NCBI RefSeq assembly: GCF_027213645.1
Contig: NZ_JAPWGL010000001.1
Coordinates: forward strand, 744,001-808,000
Length of the DNA: 64,000 nucleotides
Source: Pedobacter rhodius
GTDB taxonomy: Bacteria; Bacteroidota; Bacteroidia; Sphingobacteriales; Sphingobacteriaceae
Direction of reading: 5' to 3'
The position numbers and the translations under genes are program-made. The notes under the pieces were generated by a model. The model was given only the letters and a program-made list of their open reading frames with translations. It was not told where the DNA came from and did no database searches. Positions within the stretch are counted from its first letter, which is position 1. Each line of letters opens with the position of its first letter. Below, one piece after another: positions 24,676 through 34,650 of the stretch.

Positions 24676-24789
24676 TAAGAATTACCAGACCTAGCTTTTC
24701 AAAAATAGCATGTAAAATGATCCTAAAATCTTTAAATCCTAGTAACCAAGGTTCCGGAGGATTTTAGTGAAAAATATTTTCAGTATGTG

Positions 24790-24821
24790 TTTGTGTGTTA
24801 ACTGAATTTGTTCTATATTTG
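24790..24821 (+). promoter_or_regulatory. rplU-rpmA promoter
   Basis: TTTG (24790-24793), 20-bp spacer, TATATTTG (24814-24821), a perfect -7 box. The leader to rplU is about 36 nt. Confidence 0.78.
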
Positions 24822-24861
24822 CACCTCGTTAAATAAAAATTAAAAAACTAATATTTAAACA

Positions 24862-25173
24862 ATGTACGCAATAGTAAATATAGCAGGACAGCAATTTAAG
24901 GTTGCTAAAGACCAGCACCTTTTTGTACACAGGTTACAAGGAGATGAAGGCGCTAGTATTGAATTTGATAACGTATTGTTGGTTGATAATGGTGGTGCAA
25001 TCACTGTAGGTGCTCCTGCGGTTAAAGGTGCTAAAGTTTCAGCTACTATCGTATCTCATTTAAAAGGTGATAAAGTAATTATTTTCCACAAAAAACGTAG
25101 AAAAGGTTACAAAAAGAAAAATGGTCACCGCCAGTTTTTCACAAAGATTCAGATTTCTGACATCACGCTATAA
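24862..25173 (+). CDS. rplU: 50S ribosomal protein L21
   Basis: A 103-residue protein with the family N terminus [25 protein letters not shown] and the closing signature [28 protein letters not shown], which binds 23S rRNA near L20. It is cotranscribed with rpmA (52-bp gap), the universal bacterial order. Confidence 0.98.
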   Translation: MYAIVNIAGQQFKVAKDQHLFVHRLQGDEGASIEFDNVLLVDNGGAITVGAPAVKGAKVSATIVSHLKGDKVIIFHKKRRKGYKKKNGHRQFFTKIQISDITL

Positions 25174-25225
25174 TTAATTTGTTAACCCAATAATTCGCTT
25201 TTAGCGAGTTAAAAAATATAAAATC

Positions 25226-25642
25226 ATGGCACACAAAAAAGGAGCCGGTAGTTCGAAAAACGGACGTGAATCGCATAGTAAGCGTTTAGGTATTAAAATT
25301 TTCGGTGGTCAGGAAGCTATCGCCGGAAATATCTTAGTACGTCAACGCGGAACCAAACACCACCCGGATAAAGGTGTTGGTATTGGTAAAGACCACACTT
25401 TATTTGCTTTAGTTGATGGTACTGTTATTTTCAAAAAGAAACAAGATAACAAATCTTATGTTTCTGTACTTCCTGCAGTAGCTAAAGCTGAGGTTGTTGA
25501 GCAAGTAGCTAAAGCACCGGCTGTTAAAAAAGAAGCTGTAGCTAAAGAAGTTGTTGAAGAAGCACCAGTGAAGAAAGCGCCTGCTAAAAAAGCAACAGCA
25601 AAAAAAGAAGAATCTGCTGAAGAAGCTGCACTTGCAGAATAA
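25226..25642 (+). CDS. rpmA: 50S ribosomal protein L27 with C-terminal extension
   Basis: The first ~86 residues are standard L27: [65 protein letters not shown], and then VIFKKK. The N-terminal tail reaches the peptidyl transferase centre in known ribosomes. Typical L27 ends near residue 85-95; here another ~50 residues rich in Ala, Lys, Glu and Val follow ([14 protein letters not shown]). The tail is low-complexity and probably disordered. A strong terminator follows at 25662. Confidence 0.97.
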   Translation: MAHKKGAGSSKNGRESHSKRLGIKIFGGQEAIAGNILVRQRGTKHHPDKGVGIGKDHTLFALVDGTVIFKKKQDNKSYVSVLPAVAKAEVVEQVAKAPAVKKEAVAKEVVEEAPVKKAPAKKATAKKEESAEEAALAE

Positions 25643-25661
25643 TTAGTAATTAACTTATATT

Positions 25662-25693
25662 AAAAAGCTCCCGGATGTATTCGGGAGCTTTTT
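25662..25693 (+). terminator. Intrinsic terminator of rplU-rpmA
   Basis: AAAAAGCTCCCG pairs with CGGGAGCTTTTT around a short loop, with a T-run. Confidence 0.92.
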
Positions 25694-25781
25694 GCGTTTA
25701 ATGATTTTTAACAGCGTTAAACTCTGTTAAATAACATTTTTTAACAATTCATCGGGATAAATTAGCACAAAATATAGCACG

Positions 25782-26633
25782 ATGAACGTTAAAATTGTAA
25801 ACTTGTTTGCATTTGCTATTCTTCTGACAAGCTTTTCTTTGAAGGCACAAAATGTTGAAGAAAATATCCGGATGGTAAAACCATTTAAAGCAGATGGCTT
25901 ATCTAATGAATGGGAAGAGCCGCTTAATCAATACAACGATGCGACAAAGCTCGCTTTCGCATTAGCTAATGATGATACAAACCTTTACATTATTATAGAG
26001 TCGCTGGATCCTCAAACAACCTTCAGTGTTTTGCGTGGCGGGATAACGCTGAACATTAATACCCAGGGCAAAAAGAAAGATGGTATCAAATTGATTTTTC
26101 CATTGATTGAAAGGCCGCCAATGCTCAAAGACGGTGAAATGCCTGAAGGCAAAGATGGTGCTCCGCCGCAGTGGCAGGAAGACAGAAGTGGTGAGCAGCC
26201 CGTAATGAAAAGTATTAAAATTTTCGGCTTTAAGAATATTAAGGATGGTAACCTGCCTGTTGTGAATGAAGAAGGTATTGAAACCGGCATGGGTATTCGG
26301 CCAAACAAAGACCTTACTTACGAACTGAGCATACCACTGGCGCAATTAGAAGTAAGTTTAGATATGAAGACACCTTTGGTTTATAACATAAAAATTAACC
26401 AGCCTAACAGGCCTGATTTTAAGAAAGGTGGCGATAGACCGGAAGGCGAGGGCAGGCCCGGAAGCAGAGGCGGAATGGGTGGTGGTGGAATGGGCGGCGG
26501 ACGTGGCGGTATGGAGCGCAGCGTCGGAAAAATGGGCGGTGGAAGTGGTGGCAGACCTCCCGGAGCGGGTATGGATGGACCGGAAAATAGAAAGTCTGAT
26601 TTCTGGATAAAATATAAACTTGTAAAAGCTTAA
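25782..26633 (+). CDS. Exported protein with CBM9/DOMON-like domain and Gly-rich tail
   Basis: A 283-residue protein with a signal peptide (LFAFAILLTSFSLKAQ). Residues about 30-200 (FKADGLSNEWEEPLNQYNDATKLAFALANDDTNLYIIIES) resemble the beta-sandwich of carbohydrate-binding family 9-like domains. Residues about 215-265 are extremely rich in Gly, Met and Arg (GGMGGGGMGGGRGGM). The end is DFWIKYKLVKA. The function is unknown; a surface or binding role is inference. It stands alone between two terminators. Confidence 0.7.
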   Translation: MNVKIVNLFAFAILLTSFSLKAQNVEENIRMVKPFKADGLSNEWEEPLNQYNDATKLAFALANDDTNLYIIIESLDPQTTFSVLRGGITLNINTQGKKKDGIKLIFPLIERPPMLKDGEMPEGKDGAPPQWQEDRSGEQPVMKSIKIFGFKNIKDGNLPVVNEEGIETGMGIRPNKDLTYELSIPLAQLEVSLDMKTPLVYNIKINQPNRPDFKKGGDRPEGEGRPGSRGGMGGGGMGGGRGGMERSVGKMGGGSGGRPPGAGMDGPENRKSDFWIKYKLVKA

Positions 26634-26649
26634 CCCAATAAATACAGTT

Positions 26650-26681
26650 AAAAAAGCCGGTTTTAATTAACCGGCTTTTTT
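26650..26681. terminator. Bidirectional terminator
   Basis: AAAAAGCCGGTT pairs with AACCGGCTTTTT. A-run and T-run on both sides fit termination from both the Gly-rich protein gene (+) and the polyprenyl synthase gene (-). Confidence 0.88.
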
Positions 26682-27654
26682 AGTGCTGACGAGCCATTAA
26701 CTGATTTGTTAAATTTAAAATATTGGCTTTGGCTTCGTTGCTGACATTAATTTGTGCCATTAATGCAAGGGCTTTATCCATGTAATTATCCATGGTTTCC
26801 ATTGCAATGTTTCGAATATTTAAGGCGTCATAAACCTGTTTAACAGCATTAACTTTCTCTTTAACATCAAATGTTTCGTAGTTGGTCCAGGTTTGAAGCG
26901 ACTGAAGATTATCTTTTTCAGCGAGTTCAAAAGCTTTTAGTAAAAGGAAAGTTTTTTTATTTGCAATAATATCTCCGCCAACCTGCTTACCAAATTTTTC
27001 AGGATCGGCATAAACATCCAGAATATCGTCCTGAAGCTGAAAAGCAATTCCTATATTTTCACCAAACTGATATATTAAATCGGCATCTTTTGCTGAAGCT
27101 TCCGCGATAATGGCGCCAAGTTTTAAGGCACCGCCCAGCAAAACAGCCGTTTTTAACCTTATCATATCAATGTATTCTGCAATGGTTACATCATCCCGGT
27201 CTTCAAATTCCATATCGAGTTGCTGACCTTCACATACTCCTTGAGCGGTCGAATTGAAGGTTTCAAGCACATCTTTTAAAAAGATTGGATTAACTTTAGC
27301 TAAGTTTTTATTTGCCTCTACCATCATTACATCACCACTTAAAATAGCCGTATTTGTGCTCCATTTTTCATGAACAGTCGCTTTGCCCCTGCGCAGCGGT
27401 GCATTATCCATGATGTCATCGTGAACCAGTGTAAAGTTATGAAATACCTCAATTGCCATAGCAGCATGAATGGCATCGTTCGGATTTTTACCAAATAATT
27501 CGGTCGACATTAATACAAGCAGCGGGCGAATTCTTTTGCCACCAAGATTAATAATGTATGTTATCGGATCGTAAAGTTGTTTTGGATTTTCAGGAAACTT
27601 TAAATTCTTAATGGCCGTTTCTAAAATTTCCTGTAACTGTAATATGTCAGACAT
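26680..27654 (-). CDS. Polyprenyl (isoprenyl) diphosphate synthase
   Basis: A 324-residue trans-prenyltransferase. It has the first Asp-rich motif in LVHDDIMDNAPLRRGKATVHEKW and the second in GIAFQLQDDILDVYADPEKFGKQVGGDIIANKKTFLL. GGKRIRPLLVLMSTELFG is also diagnostic. It extends allylic diphosphates with IPP; the chain length (farnesyl, geranylgeranyl or longer for menaquinone) is not certain from sequence. It is the last gene of the rnr operon, 8 bp after the preceding gene. Confidence 0.92.
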   Translation of the reverse strand: MSDILQLQEILETAIKNLKFPENPKQLYDPITYIINLGGKRIRPLLVLMSTELFGKNPNDAIHAAMAIEVFHNFTLVHDDIMDNAPLRRGKATVHEKWSTNTAILSGDVMMVEANKNLAKVNPIFLKDVLETFNSTAQGVCEGQQLDMEFEDRDDVTIAEYIDMIRLKTAVLLGGALKLGAIIAEASAKDADLIYQFGENIGIAFQLQDDILDVYADPEKFGKQVGGDIIANKKTFLLLKAFELAEKDNLQSLQTWTNYETFDVKEKVNAVKQVYDALNIRNIAMETMDNYMDKALALMAQINVSNEAKANILNLTNQLMARQH

Positions 27655-27662
27655 TTTTTGTT

Positions 27663-28862
27663 TTATGGGTTAATCATTGTGCCAAAGGCATTCTGGCCTT
27701 CCATCATCTTGCTGAATTTATCTTCAAGCGATGTTTGCTTAACAATCGGATTATTTTGCCAAAAATCGGCATTATATTTTATAGATTCTACTACATTTTT
27801 ATCTTTGGTATCTCTTCTTACATTTTGAAAACTTTCATTTTGCAAAGTGTTATCTTCCTGATAAACGGTTAGTAAGGAACTTATAATAGCGCTTAAATCA
27901 TTAGCGCGCATTCTATCCATATAACTTACGGCCAAATACATCTTAGTTGATATGCTTTCCAGTATGTTAATATCAGTTGATCCACTTTTAAAAGTGGCAA
28001 TTGTTTTTACAATAGGTGGATATTTAAAAACCGCTCCGGCAGCTAAATCCATAGGCAGGTTCAGGATATTATTTTCTACCCTGTAGATTTTAAGATCCTT
28101 AGTGCCAACATAAAAAGCAGAATTTGCATAAAATTGATTTTTCCCGGCCTTTTTTATGGTACAGGTAACAACTGCAATATCCTGATCAGCTTGTTCAATA
28201 TAACGTTCAATTTCAATCGTATACTTGTCGAGGGTTTTTTCAGTAACAAAGGTGCCTGAATTTGGGACGGTAAGGTATCCGCTCGAACTGAACGTAAAAT
28301 ACGACTGATTGCTTAAATCAAAACCAGACTGATTTTTACTTTCGGCAAACCGGGTTTGTCTGGCAATCCAGCCCGAAGTACGGGTAACATTCCATTTAAT
28401 ATCATAAAAAATCTCATGGATTTTAGTCGGGTTATTGTTTACGGAAGTTAATTGCCTGTAAAAGGCTTTTAGATAATGGTTATCATCTTTATATTTAGCG
28501 GCCTTTTCAAAAGCGCTTTTTAATAACTTTTTTCCCTGATAGGGATCTACCGTTATTTCGGCTAAATTGATGGCTGCTTGTTTAAGCTTAATGATTAAGT
28601 TATCCGAAGCATTTTTTACTTCCGTTTCATCGCTCAGATAACTTACATGGCTAAACTTTAATTTTACCGGAAGCGTAGCAGCTTTAATTACGAAATCCCC
28701 GTTTTCATTTGTAATTGAAGTAGTTTGTGTGCCGATAATCATTAAAGAGACAAAAGGTATTGGCTCACCGGAAACTTCGTCTATAACTTTGCCTTGTATG
28801 GTTTGCGAATGGCTTTTTACCGCACAAGAAAAAAGTATAAACAGGATAATATTTTTTATCAT
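27663..28862 (-). CDS. Exported CarboxypepD_reg-like domain protein
   Basis: A 399-residue exported protein with a signal peptide (NIILFILFSCAVKSHSQ). Residues about 22-105 form a CarboxypepD_reg-like domain (TIQGKVIDEVSGEPIPFVSLMIIGTQTTSITNENGDFVIKA), as in TonB receptors. The rest (KKLLKSAFEKAAKYKDDNHYLKAFYRQL...) is a conserved Bacteroidota region of unknown function without a barrel signature. It starts immediately after the rnr stop codon with no spacer and is 8 bp upstream of the prenyl synthase, so the three genes are one operon. Confidence 0.8.
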   Translation of the reverse strand: MIKNIILFILFSCAVKSHSQTIQGKVIDEVSGEPIPFVSLMIIGTQTTSITNENGDFVIKAATLPVKLKFSHVSYLSDETEVKNASDNLIIKLKQAAINLAEITVDPYQGKKLLKSAFEKAAKYKDDNHYLKAFYRQLTSVNNNPTKIHEIFYDIKWNVTRTSGWIARQTRFAESKNQSGFDLSNQSYFTFSSSGYLTVPNSGTFVTEKTLDKYTIEIERYIEQADQDIAVVTCTIKKAGKNQFYANSAFYVGTKDLKIYRVENNILNLPMDLAAGAVFKYPPIVKTIATFKSGSTDINILESISTKMYLAVSYMDRMRANDLSAIISSLLTVYQEDNTLQNESFQNVRRDTKDKNVVESIKYNADFWQNNPIVKQTSLEDKFSKMMEGQNAFGTMINP

Positions 28863-30992
28863 TTATAAAACTAACGAAAAATCTATTTGTCGTTTAGCAA
28901 GATCCACTTTTTTAACTTTTATTGTCACTTCATCACCTAATTGATACTTTTTCTTCTTGCGTTGCCCGACAATACAGTAATTCTTTTCATCGAGTACATA
29001 AAAATCATCTGAAATTTCACGCAGGCGAACCATACCTTCGCATTTATTTTCTTCAATTTCTACATACATACCCCATTCTGTAACACCGGTAATAATACCC
29101 TGGTAAATGTTTCCGACATTTTCTTCCAGGTATTCGGCTTGTTTATACTTTATGGAGGCACGTTCTGCTTCGGCGGCTCTTTTTTCCATTGCAGATGAAT
29201 GCGCACTTGCTACTTCGTAAAATTCAGCGTCGGCAGATTTTTCTCCGGCCAGATAATCCTGCAATAAGCGATGTACCATAACATCCGGATAACGACGGAT
29301 AGGTGAGGTGAAGTGGGTATAATAGTCAAAAGCTAACCCATAATGACTGGTTTTCTTGGTTGTATAAATCGCTTTAGCCATCGAGCGAATAGCTAAAGAA
29401 GTTAATACATTTTGTTCTTTTTTACCTTCAACATCGGCCATTAAATGGTTTAAGGATTTCGCAATTTCTTTATCAGATTTTGTGTTGATTTTATAGCCGA
29501 AACGCGATGCGAAATTCGCGAAGGTATTCAGGGTTTCCATATTCGGAGAATCGTGAACCCGGTAAACAAATGTTAGTTTATTTTTTCCTTTCAGTTTTGT
29601 GGCAATAAATTCGGCTACTTTTCTGTTGGCCAAAAGCATATAATCTTCGATAAGTTTGTGCGCATCTTTTCGTTCCTTAACATATACACCTATCGGTTTA
29701 CCATTTTCATCGAGTTTAAATTTAACTTCGGTACTTTCAAAACTGATGGCGCCGTTTTTAAATTTCCTTTCACGAAGAATATGAGCCAGTTCATTTAATT
29801 TAAGTATTTCGGTAGCATAATCGCCGGCTTTGTTTTCTATAACTTCCTGAGCTTCTTCATAACTGAAACGTCTGTCGGAGTGAATAGCTGTTTTTCCATA
29901 CCATTCAGATTTAATGTTTGCCTGGTCATCTACTTCAAAAACAGCGGCAAAGCATAATTTATCTTCATGCGGACGTAATGAGCATACACCGTTACTTAAC
30001 CTTTCAGGAAGCATCGGAATAACCCTGTCGACCAGGTAAACCGATGTAGCACGACTATAAGCTTCCTTATCCAGCTCAGTTCCCCGGATAACATAATGAG
30101 AGACATCAGCAATATGAACACCAATTTCGTGATTTCCATTGGGTAATTTCCGGTAAGAAATGGCATCATCGAAATCTTTCGCATCAGCAGGGTCTATGGT
30201 AAAAGTTAATACATTACGAAAATCTCTGCGTTTGGCAATTTCAGTTTCCGAAATTTCTTCCGGAATTGCATTGGCTTCTTTTTCTACGGCAGGAGGGAAT
30301 GATAACGGGAAGCCATATTGCGCCAGAATTGCATTCATTTCAGTATTATTCTCACCTTGGTCGCCCAGCACATGCTTCACCGTTCCGATTGGGTTCTTAG
30401 CTCCTTCAGGCCAGTCGGTTAAACCCACCAAAACCCTTTGTCCGTTTTTAGCGCCTAACGTATCCGATAGCGGCACAAAAATATCGTGCATCATCTTTTT
30501 ATCATCAGCAATTACAAAGGCAAAACGTTCGGATATTTTTATAACACCCGTGAAGTCAGATTTTGCTCTCTTAATGATTTCAACAACTTCGCCATCATTT
30601 TTGCGGCCGTTCTTTTTAGCAAAAACATAAACCTTTACCAAATCGCCATGTAAGGCGTTTTTAAGTTTACGTGGCGCAACAAAAACATCTTTTTCAAATT
30701 CATCATCAGGAATAATGTAGGCTGAACCATCCGCCGTCATATCTACACGACCTGTCAGAAAGTTTTGTAATTCTTTTAACTTGAATTTTCCTTTTTCCGG
30801 TTCCAGAAATATTCCGGCACTTTTTCCTTCTTTTAAAACTTCGAGAATGGTGTCGCGGGATTTCTGATCGTTGAGGTTTAATTTGGCTGAAACCTGTTTA
30901 TAATTTAGTGTTTGATTACTGTTTTTTTCGAAGACATCACTAACCAGTTGATTCAGAACCAATTTTATATTTGCGGATTTCTTTTTTGCCAT
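28863..30992 (-). CDS. rnr: Ribonuclease R
   Basis: A 709-residue 3'-5' exoribonuclease of the RNB family. It has N-terminal cold-shock/winged-helix parts and the catalytic RNB domain with FTIDPADAKDFDDAISYRKL (the metal-binding Asp cluster), GVHIADVSHYV, LPERLSNGVCSLRPHEDKL and HYGLAFDYYTHFTSPIRRYPDVMVHRLL. A C-terminal S1 domain follows (YQGIITGVTEWGMYVEIEENKCEGMVRL). It degrades structured RNA and assists rRNA/tmRNA processing. It is the first gene of a three-gene unit. Confidence 0.96.
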   Translation of the reverse strand: MAKKKSANIKLVLNQLVSDVFEKNSNQTLNYKQVSAKLNLNDQKSRDTILEVLKEGKSAGIFLEPEKGKFKLKELQNFLTGRVDMTADGSAYIIPDDEFEKDVFVAPRKLKNALHGDLVKVYVFAKKNGRKNDGEVVEIIKRAKSDFTGVIKISERFAFVIADDKKMMHDIFVPLSDTLGAKNGQRVLVGLTDWPEGAKNPIGTVKHVLGDQGENNTEMNAILAQYGFPLSFPPAVEKEANAIPEEISETEIAKRRDFRNVLTFTIDPADAKDFDDAISYRKLPNGNHEIGVHIADVSHYVIRGTELDKEAYSRATSVYLVDRVIPMLPERLSNGVCSLRPHEDKLCFAAVFEVDDQANIKSEWYGKTAIHSDRRFSYEEAQEVIENKAGDYATEILKLNELAHILRERKFKNGAISFESTEVKFKLDENGKPIGVYVKERKDAHKLIEDYMLLANRKVAEFIATKLKGKNKLTFVYRVHDSPNMETLNTFANFASRFGYKINTKSDKEIAKSLNHLMADVEGKKEQNVLTSLAIRSMAKAIYTTKKTSHYGLAFDYYTHFTSPIRRYPDVMVHRLLQDYLAGEKSADAEFYEVASAHSSAMEKRAAEAERASIKYKQAEYLEENVGNIYQGIITGVTEWGMYVEIEENKCEGMVRLREISDDFYVLDEKNYCIVGQRKKKKYQLGDEVTIKVKKVDLAKRQIDFSLVL

Positions 30993-31095
30993 GTGTTAAA
31001 TGTATTTTACCGAAGATACAGAAAAGAAAGAAATGAAGGTTAGGAAGTAGCCGGAAAATGTGATAGCAATGATGTTGTTGCTATTAAAAAATCTT

Positions 31096-32154
31096 TTAAT
31101 CGATTAACAATTCTACGTATTTAATCTTTTTTCGAAGCGAGGTATAACTAAGGTGAATGTGGTCATTTATACCTTGGATTATTGCCGGATAGCTGTATTC
31201 GCCTTCTGTGTGATTTTCCAATGTGTAAATGTCTTTCCAGTTTTTTCCGTCATCAGAAATTGCTAATTTTAAAACTGAACGACCCTCCCACCAGTTTTTT
31301 CCAGCTTCTAAAGGGTTATAAATGAGTAATTGCCTACCGCTTCTTAAGGTTACGGCGTCGCTACCAGAATTTGGATTAGGTAAATTCGTTTTGGAGAGTT
31401 TTGACCAGGTTTCGCCATTATCATCAGACCAGCTTTGAACAATAACATTTTGCCTGCTCCGGCACAGCAGCTGAAGTGTTCCATTGGGATAGGTCAAAAT
31501 GGATGGCTGAATTACGCCAAAAGTATCGCAATCAATCTCGATTTTTTTCCAATTATGTCCATTCTTGTCCGATTGTTCGATGTGAATTAACCATTTCTTT
31601 TCATCTAAACTTTCAGTACTCGATGGGTAGAGGATATTGCCATTTGCAAGTTGAACAGGTTTATTTTTTATCGGACCTAAAAATCCGTCGGGTAATTTCT
31701 TTGCTGCTGACCATGTTTTTCCGTTATCGGATGAAGTTTTGTATTCAGCCCACCACGATCTCGGGTTGGGGCCTACTTTGTAGTGCAGGTACAATACACC
31801 GTTTATGGCTTTAAACAATACCGGATTCCAACAAGGATAGCGTAAACTATCATTTTGTATGCCGTTGGCAATTTCCACCGGTTTGGACCATTTGTTATCG
31901 GATCTGGTTGAAGACCAAATGGAAACGTCTTTACTGCCTTCAAATTTACCTCCGAACCAGGCACACCTAATTTTATTGTCTGTTAAAATTACTAGTGTTG
32001 ATGCATGGCAAGCTGCAAAAGGAGCGTTATCAAAAATAAACCCGGATTGAATTAATTTAATTGGTTTTACTTGTGCTTTTGAATCGGCTGAAGAGACCAA
32101 TAGTAGAAGCACTAAATAAGTAGATGTTAATTTTTTAATTGCCAGGAATTGCAT
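31096..32154 (-). CDS. Sialidase/BNR-repeat superfamily protein
   Basis: A 352-residue exported protein with a signal peptide (LTSTYLVLLLLVSSADSKAQ). Several Asp-boxes are visible (SSDNGKTW, SDDNGETW, SDDGKNW), the hallmark of six-bladed sialidase propellers. RCAWFGGKFEGSKDVSIW and RYPCWNPVLF match the Bacteroidota 'exo-alpha-sialidase family' group, whose true substrates are often not sialic acid. I chose the ATG at 32154; a TTG one codon upstream is possible. It overlaps the end of the ABC ATPase gene by 20 bp. Confidence 0.82.
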   Translation of the reverse strand: MQFLAIKKLTSTYLVLLLLVSSADSKAQVKPIKLIQSGFIFDNAPFAACHASTLVILTDNKIRCAWFGGKFEGSKDVSIWSSTRSDNKWSKPVEIANGIQNDSLRYPCWNPVLFKAINGVLYLHYKVGPNPRSWWAEYKTSSDNGKTWSAAKKLPDGFLGPIKNKPVQLANGNILYPSSTESLDEKKWLIHIEQSDKNGHNWKKIEIDCDTFGVIQPSILTYPNGTLQLLCRSRQNVIVQSWSDDNGETWSKLSKTNLPNPNSGSDAVTLRSGRQLLIYNPLEAGKNWWEGRSVLKLAISDDGKNWKDIYTLENHTEGEYSYPAIIQGINDHIHLSYTSLRKKIKYVELLID

Positions 32155-33838
32155 CAATTAATTTTTTAGTATAAGCCGCTTTTGGTGAATTAAATATGTA
32201 ATCGGGAAAACCCTCTTCTTCAATTTTTCCTTTGTTCATCACTAAAATACGGTCGGAAATGTGTTTTACCACGGCTAAATCGTGAGAAATGAAAATATAG
32301 GTTAAGCCAAATTCGCGTTGCAAATCTTTGATCAGATTTAACACCTGTGCCTGTACGGAAACATCCAAGGCCGAAACAGATTCATCGCAAATGATAAACT
32401 TTGGTTCTAAAGCGAGGGCTCTGGCAATAACGACACGCTGGCGTTGCCCACCACTAAATTCGTGCGGGTAACGGTTGTAATGTTCTTCTTTTAAACCAAC
32501 TTTATTCAATAATTCCAAAACTTTTGCTTTTCTTTCAGTTTCATTTTTGAAGAGACTGTGTACTGTTAAAGGTTCAAGGATTGATTGACCAATAGTTAGT
32601 TTTGGATTAAGTGAGGCGTAGGGATCCTGAAAAATGATTTGAATATCTTTTCTTAATTTTCTCATTTCAGCCTTGCTGACATGGGTGATGTCTTTCCCAT
32701 CGAAAATAATATTGCCTGATGTTGGTTGAATCAAGCGTAAAATACTCCGGCCTAAAGTGGTTTTTCCACAACCGGATTCCCCAACCAAGCCCAGGGTTTC
32801 GCCAGGAAAAACATCAAAATTAATCTGGTCTACAGCTTTAACATATTCTTTATTCTTACTGAAAAAACCATTGTTTATTGGGTACCATGTAGATAAATTC
32901 TTTATTTCAAGCAATGGTTTTTTAGCGTATAATGAACTGCGCCTGGCCTGCGTTTCTGCTGCTGTTATTTGATTAGACGGATTTAAATGAGCCAACGCAT
33001 CGTCGACTATACCTGTCAGGAAATCGGCTACTACAGGTAATTTTTTTAACTGTAATGCTGGTGACGGCCGGCAAGCCAGTAAGCCTTTTGTATACGGATG
33101 CTGAGGATTTTGAAAGATTGATTTTGCATTTCCTTGTTCCACGATTTCGCCTTTATACATTACAGCAACCTCATCCGCAATTTCGTGTACCACACCTAAA
33201 TCGTGCGAGATGAAAATCATCGCCATATCGCGTTCTTCTTTAAGCTTCAGAAGTAATTGTAAGATGGTTTTCTGAACAGTAACATCTAACGCAGTGGTTG
33301 GTTCATCAGCGATTAAAAGCTTTGGATTACAACTCAAAGCCATCGCAATCATCACACGCTGTTTCTGTCCGCCAGAAATTTGATGCGGGTAACTTTCAAA
33401 TATCTTTTCCGGTCGGGGCAATTGGACTTCTTTAAAAAGTTCTATTGTCTGGCGTTTTGCTTCTTCTTTAGCAACTTTTTGATGCAGAATAATTGCCTCA
33501 GCAACCTGATAACCGCAAGTGAACACCGGGTTAAGTGAGGTCATCGGCTCCTGAAAAATCATCGAAATTTGATTCCCACGGTATTGCCTGATTTCGTTGG
33601 CATTTAAATTAAGTAAACTTATGCTATCGAAATCCACCTGGCCGGTTATTTTGGCCAAACGTTCATCGTGTAAACGCATAATCGAAAAAGAAGTTACCGA
33701 TTTTCCCGAACCCGATTCACCGACAATTCCGAGAACAGTTCCTTTTTTTACATGGAAACTTATCTGTTTTACAGCTTTGAACCAGGTTTTTTCATCCTGA
33801 TTGAAGAAATCGATAGTTAAATTTTCTACGTTTAGCAT
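32135..33838 (-). CDS. Oligopeptide-type ABC transporter ATP-binding protein, two fused ATPase domains
   Basis: A 567-residue protein with two complete ABC domains in tandem, like GsiA/YejF or fused DppD-DppF. Domain 1 has Walker A GESGSGKS, signature [14 protein letters not shown] and Walker [13 protein letters not shown]. Domain 2 has [28 protein letters not shown] and [12 protein letters not shown]. Each ends in the oligopeptide-type segment after the H-loop ([28 protein letters not shown]). It energises uptake of peptides or similar solutes; the permease and binding protein are not in the window. Its ATG overlaps the exonuclease stop by one base. Confidence 0.95.
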   Translation of the reverse strand: MLNVENLTIDFFNQDEKTWFKAVKQISFHVKKGTVLGIVGESGSGKSVTSFSIMRLHDERLAKITGQVDFDSISLLNLNANEIRQYRGNQISMIFQEPMTSLNPVFTCGYQVAEAIILHQKVAKEEAKRQTIELFKEVQLPRPEKIFESYPHQISGGQKQRVMIAMALSCNPKLLIADEPTTALDVTVQKTILQLLLKLKEERDMAMIFISHDLGVVHEIADEVAVMYKGEIVEQGNAKSIFQNPQHPYTKGLLACRPSPALQLKKLPVVADFLTGIVDDALAHLNPSNQITAAETQARRSSLYAKKPLLEIKNLSTWYPINNGFFSKNKEYVKAVDQINFDVFPGETLGLVGESGCGKTTLGRSILRLIQPTSGNIIFDGKDITHVSKAEMRKLRKDIQIIFQDPYASLNPKLTIGQSILEPLTVHSLFKNETERKAKVLELLNKVGLKEEHYNRYPHEFSGGQRQRVVIARALALEPKFIICDESVSALDVSVQAQVLNLIKDLQREFGLTYIFISHDLAVVKHISDRILVMNKGKIEEEGFPDYIFNSPKAAYTKKLIDAIPGN

Positions 33839-34551
33839 CAGGTTACAATTGTAATGTTTTCTGGCGGAATTATATTCATGCCTTTAAATTTTAACAGCAC
33901 CTGAGCGGTAGTAATTACATCTTTCTGGCAATAGGTTACAATGCGCGGTAAGTTTTTTTCTTCATAATAAACCTGTCGTACCATACTTCCGTCGATGTCG
34001 TCTTTTGGTGTTGGTACATTTAAAATGGCCGCAAGCAGATTTAATGAAGTATAATGTTTATAATCGCCGAATTTCCAGAGTTCCATTGTATCCAGATGGT
34101 TTATTTCCCAGGGTTTTTTGCCTGAAATTTGAAGCTGAACCGGGATTTCAATACCATTAATTAATAAACGTCTGCACAGATAAGGAAAATCAAATTCTTT
34201 ACCGTTATGTGCACAAAACATTAATGTTGATAACTGCTTTTCCAGCACAGTGGCAAAATCTTTCAAAATCTCTTTTTCATCGTTTCCATAAATTGATTTT
34301 ACCCGTAGATATTGATTTTTATCCTGTGTGTAAAAAATGCCCATGCTTATACAGATTATTTTGCCAAATTCTGCCAGTATACCGGCCCGCTCGTAAAAAT
34401 CGTCGGGACTTTGTTCCGGCTTTCGCTGATAATGCGTTTTTTGTTCCCAAAGATCCTGTAAATGAGGCGGCAATTCGTCGTAAAATGCATATTGAGGCAC
34501 AGTTTCGATATCGATAACCATAACCTGATTGAGATCGACCGTTTTTAGCAT
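33838..34551 (-). CDS. DnaQ-like/PolB-type 3'-5' exonuclease
   Basis: A 237-residue nuclease of the RNase H fold. The three exonuclease motifs are in order: VIDIETVP (Exo I), FCAHNGKEFDFPYLCRRL (Exo II) and RIVTYCQKDVITTAQVLLK (Exo III, YxxxD). This fits a DEDDy exonuclease of the predicted PolB-related group. The biological role (repair or RNA turnover) is unknown. I start it at the ATG at 34551; a longer frame to 34614 adds residues that do not match the fold. Its stop overlaps the ABC ATPase start (TGATG). Confidence 0.85.
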   Translation of the reverse strand: MLKTVDLNQVMVIDIETVPQYAFYDELPPHLQDLWEQKTHYQRKPEQSPDDFYERAGILAEFGKIICISMGIFYTQDKNQYLRVKSIYGNDEKEILKDFATVLEKQLSTLMFCAHNGKEFDFPYLCRRLLINGIEIPVQLQISGKKPWEINHLDTMELWKFGDYKHYTSLNLLAAILNVPTPKDDIDGSMVRQVYYEEKNLPRIVTYCQKDVITTAQVLLKFKGMNIIPPENITIVT

Positions 34552-34638
34552 AAAACAATATACGGAAATACTTTTTAGTTCGCAATTTTCAATTTCATTG
34601 CGACAATAAATCAATTTAACAATCTGACAATATTTTTT

Positions 34639-34646
34639 TAAGTTTG
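34639..34646 (+). promoter_or_regulatory. -7 box 4 bp before the DUF1579 start codon
   Basis: TAAGTTTG is a perfect TAnnTTTG box ending at 34646; the ATG begins at 34651. With the usual distance to the start site the transcript would be leaderless or nearly so. No clear TTTG at -33. Confidence 0.55.
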
Positions 34647-34650
34647 ATAT

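Noticed and set aside
25782-26633. Collagen- or silk-like structural protein
   Set aside because: The Gly-rich part is only about 50 residues at the C-terminal side of a beta-sandwich domain and lacks a regular Gly-X-Y period.
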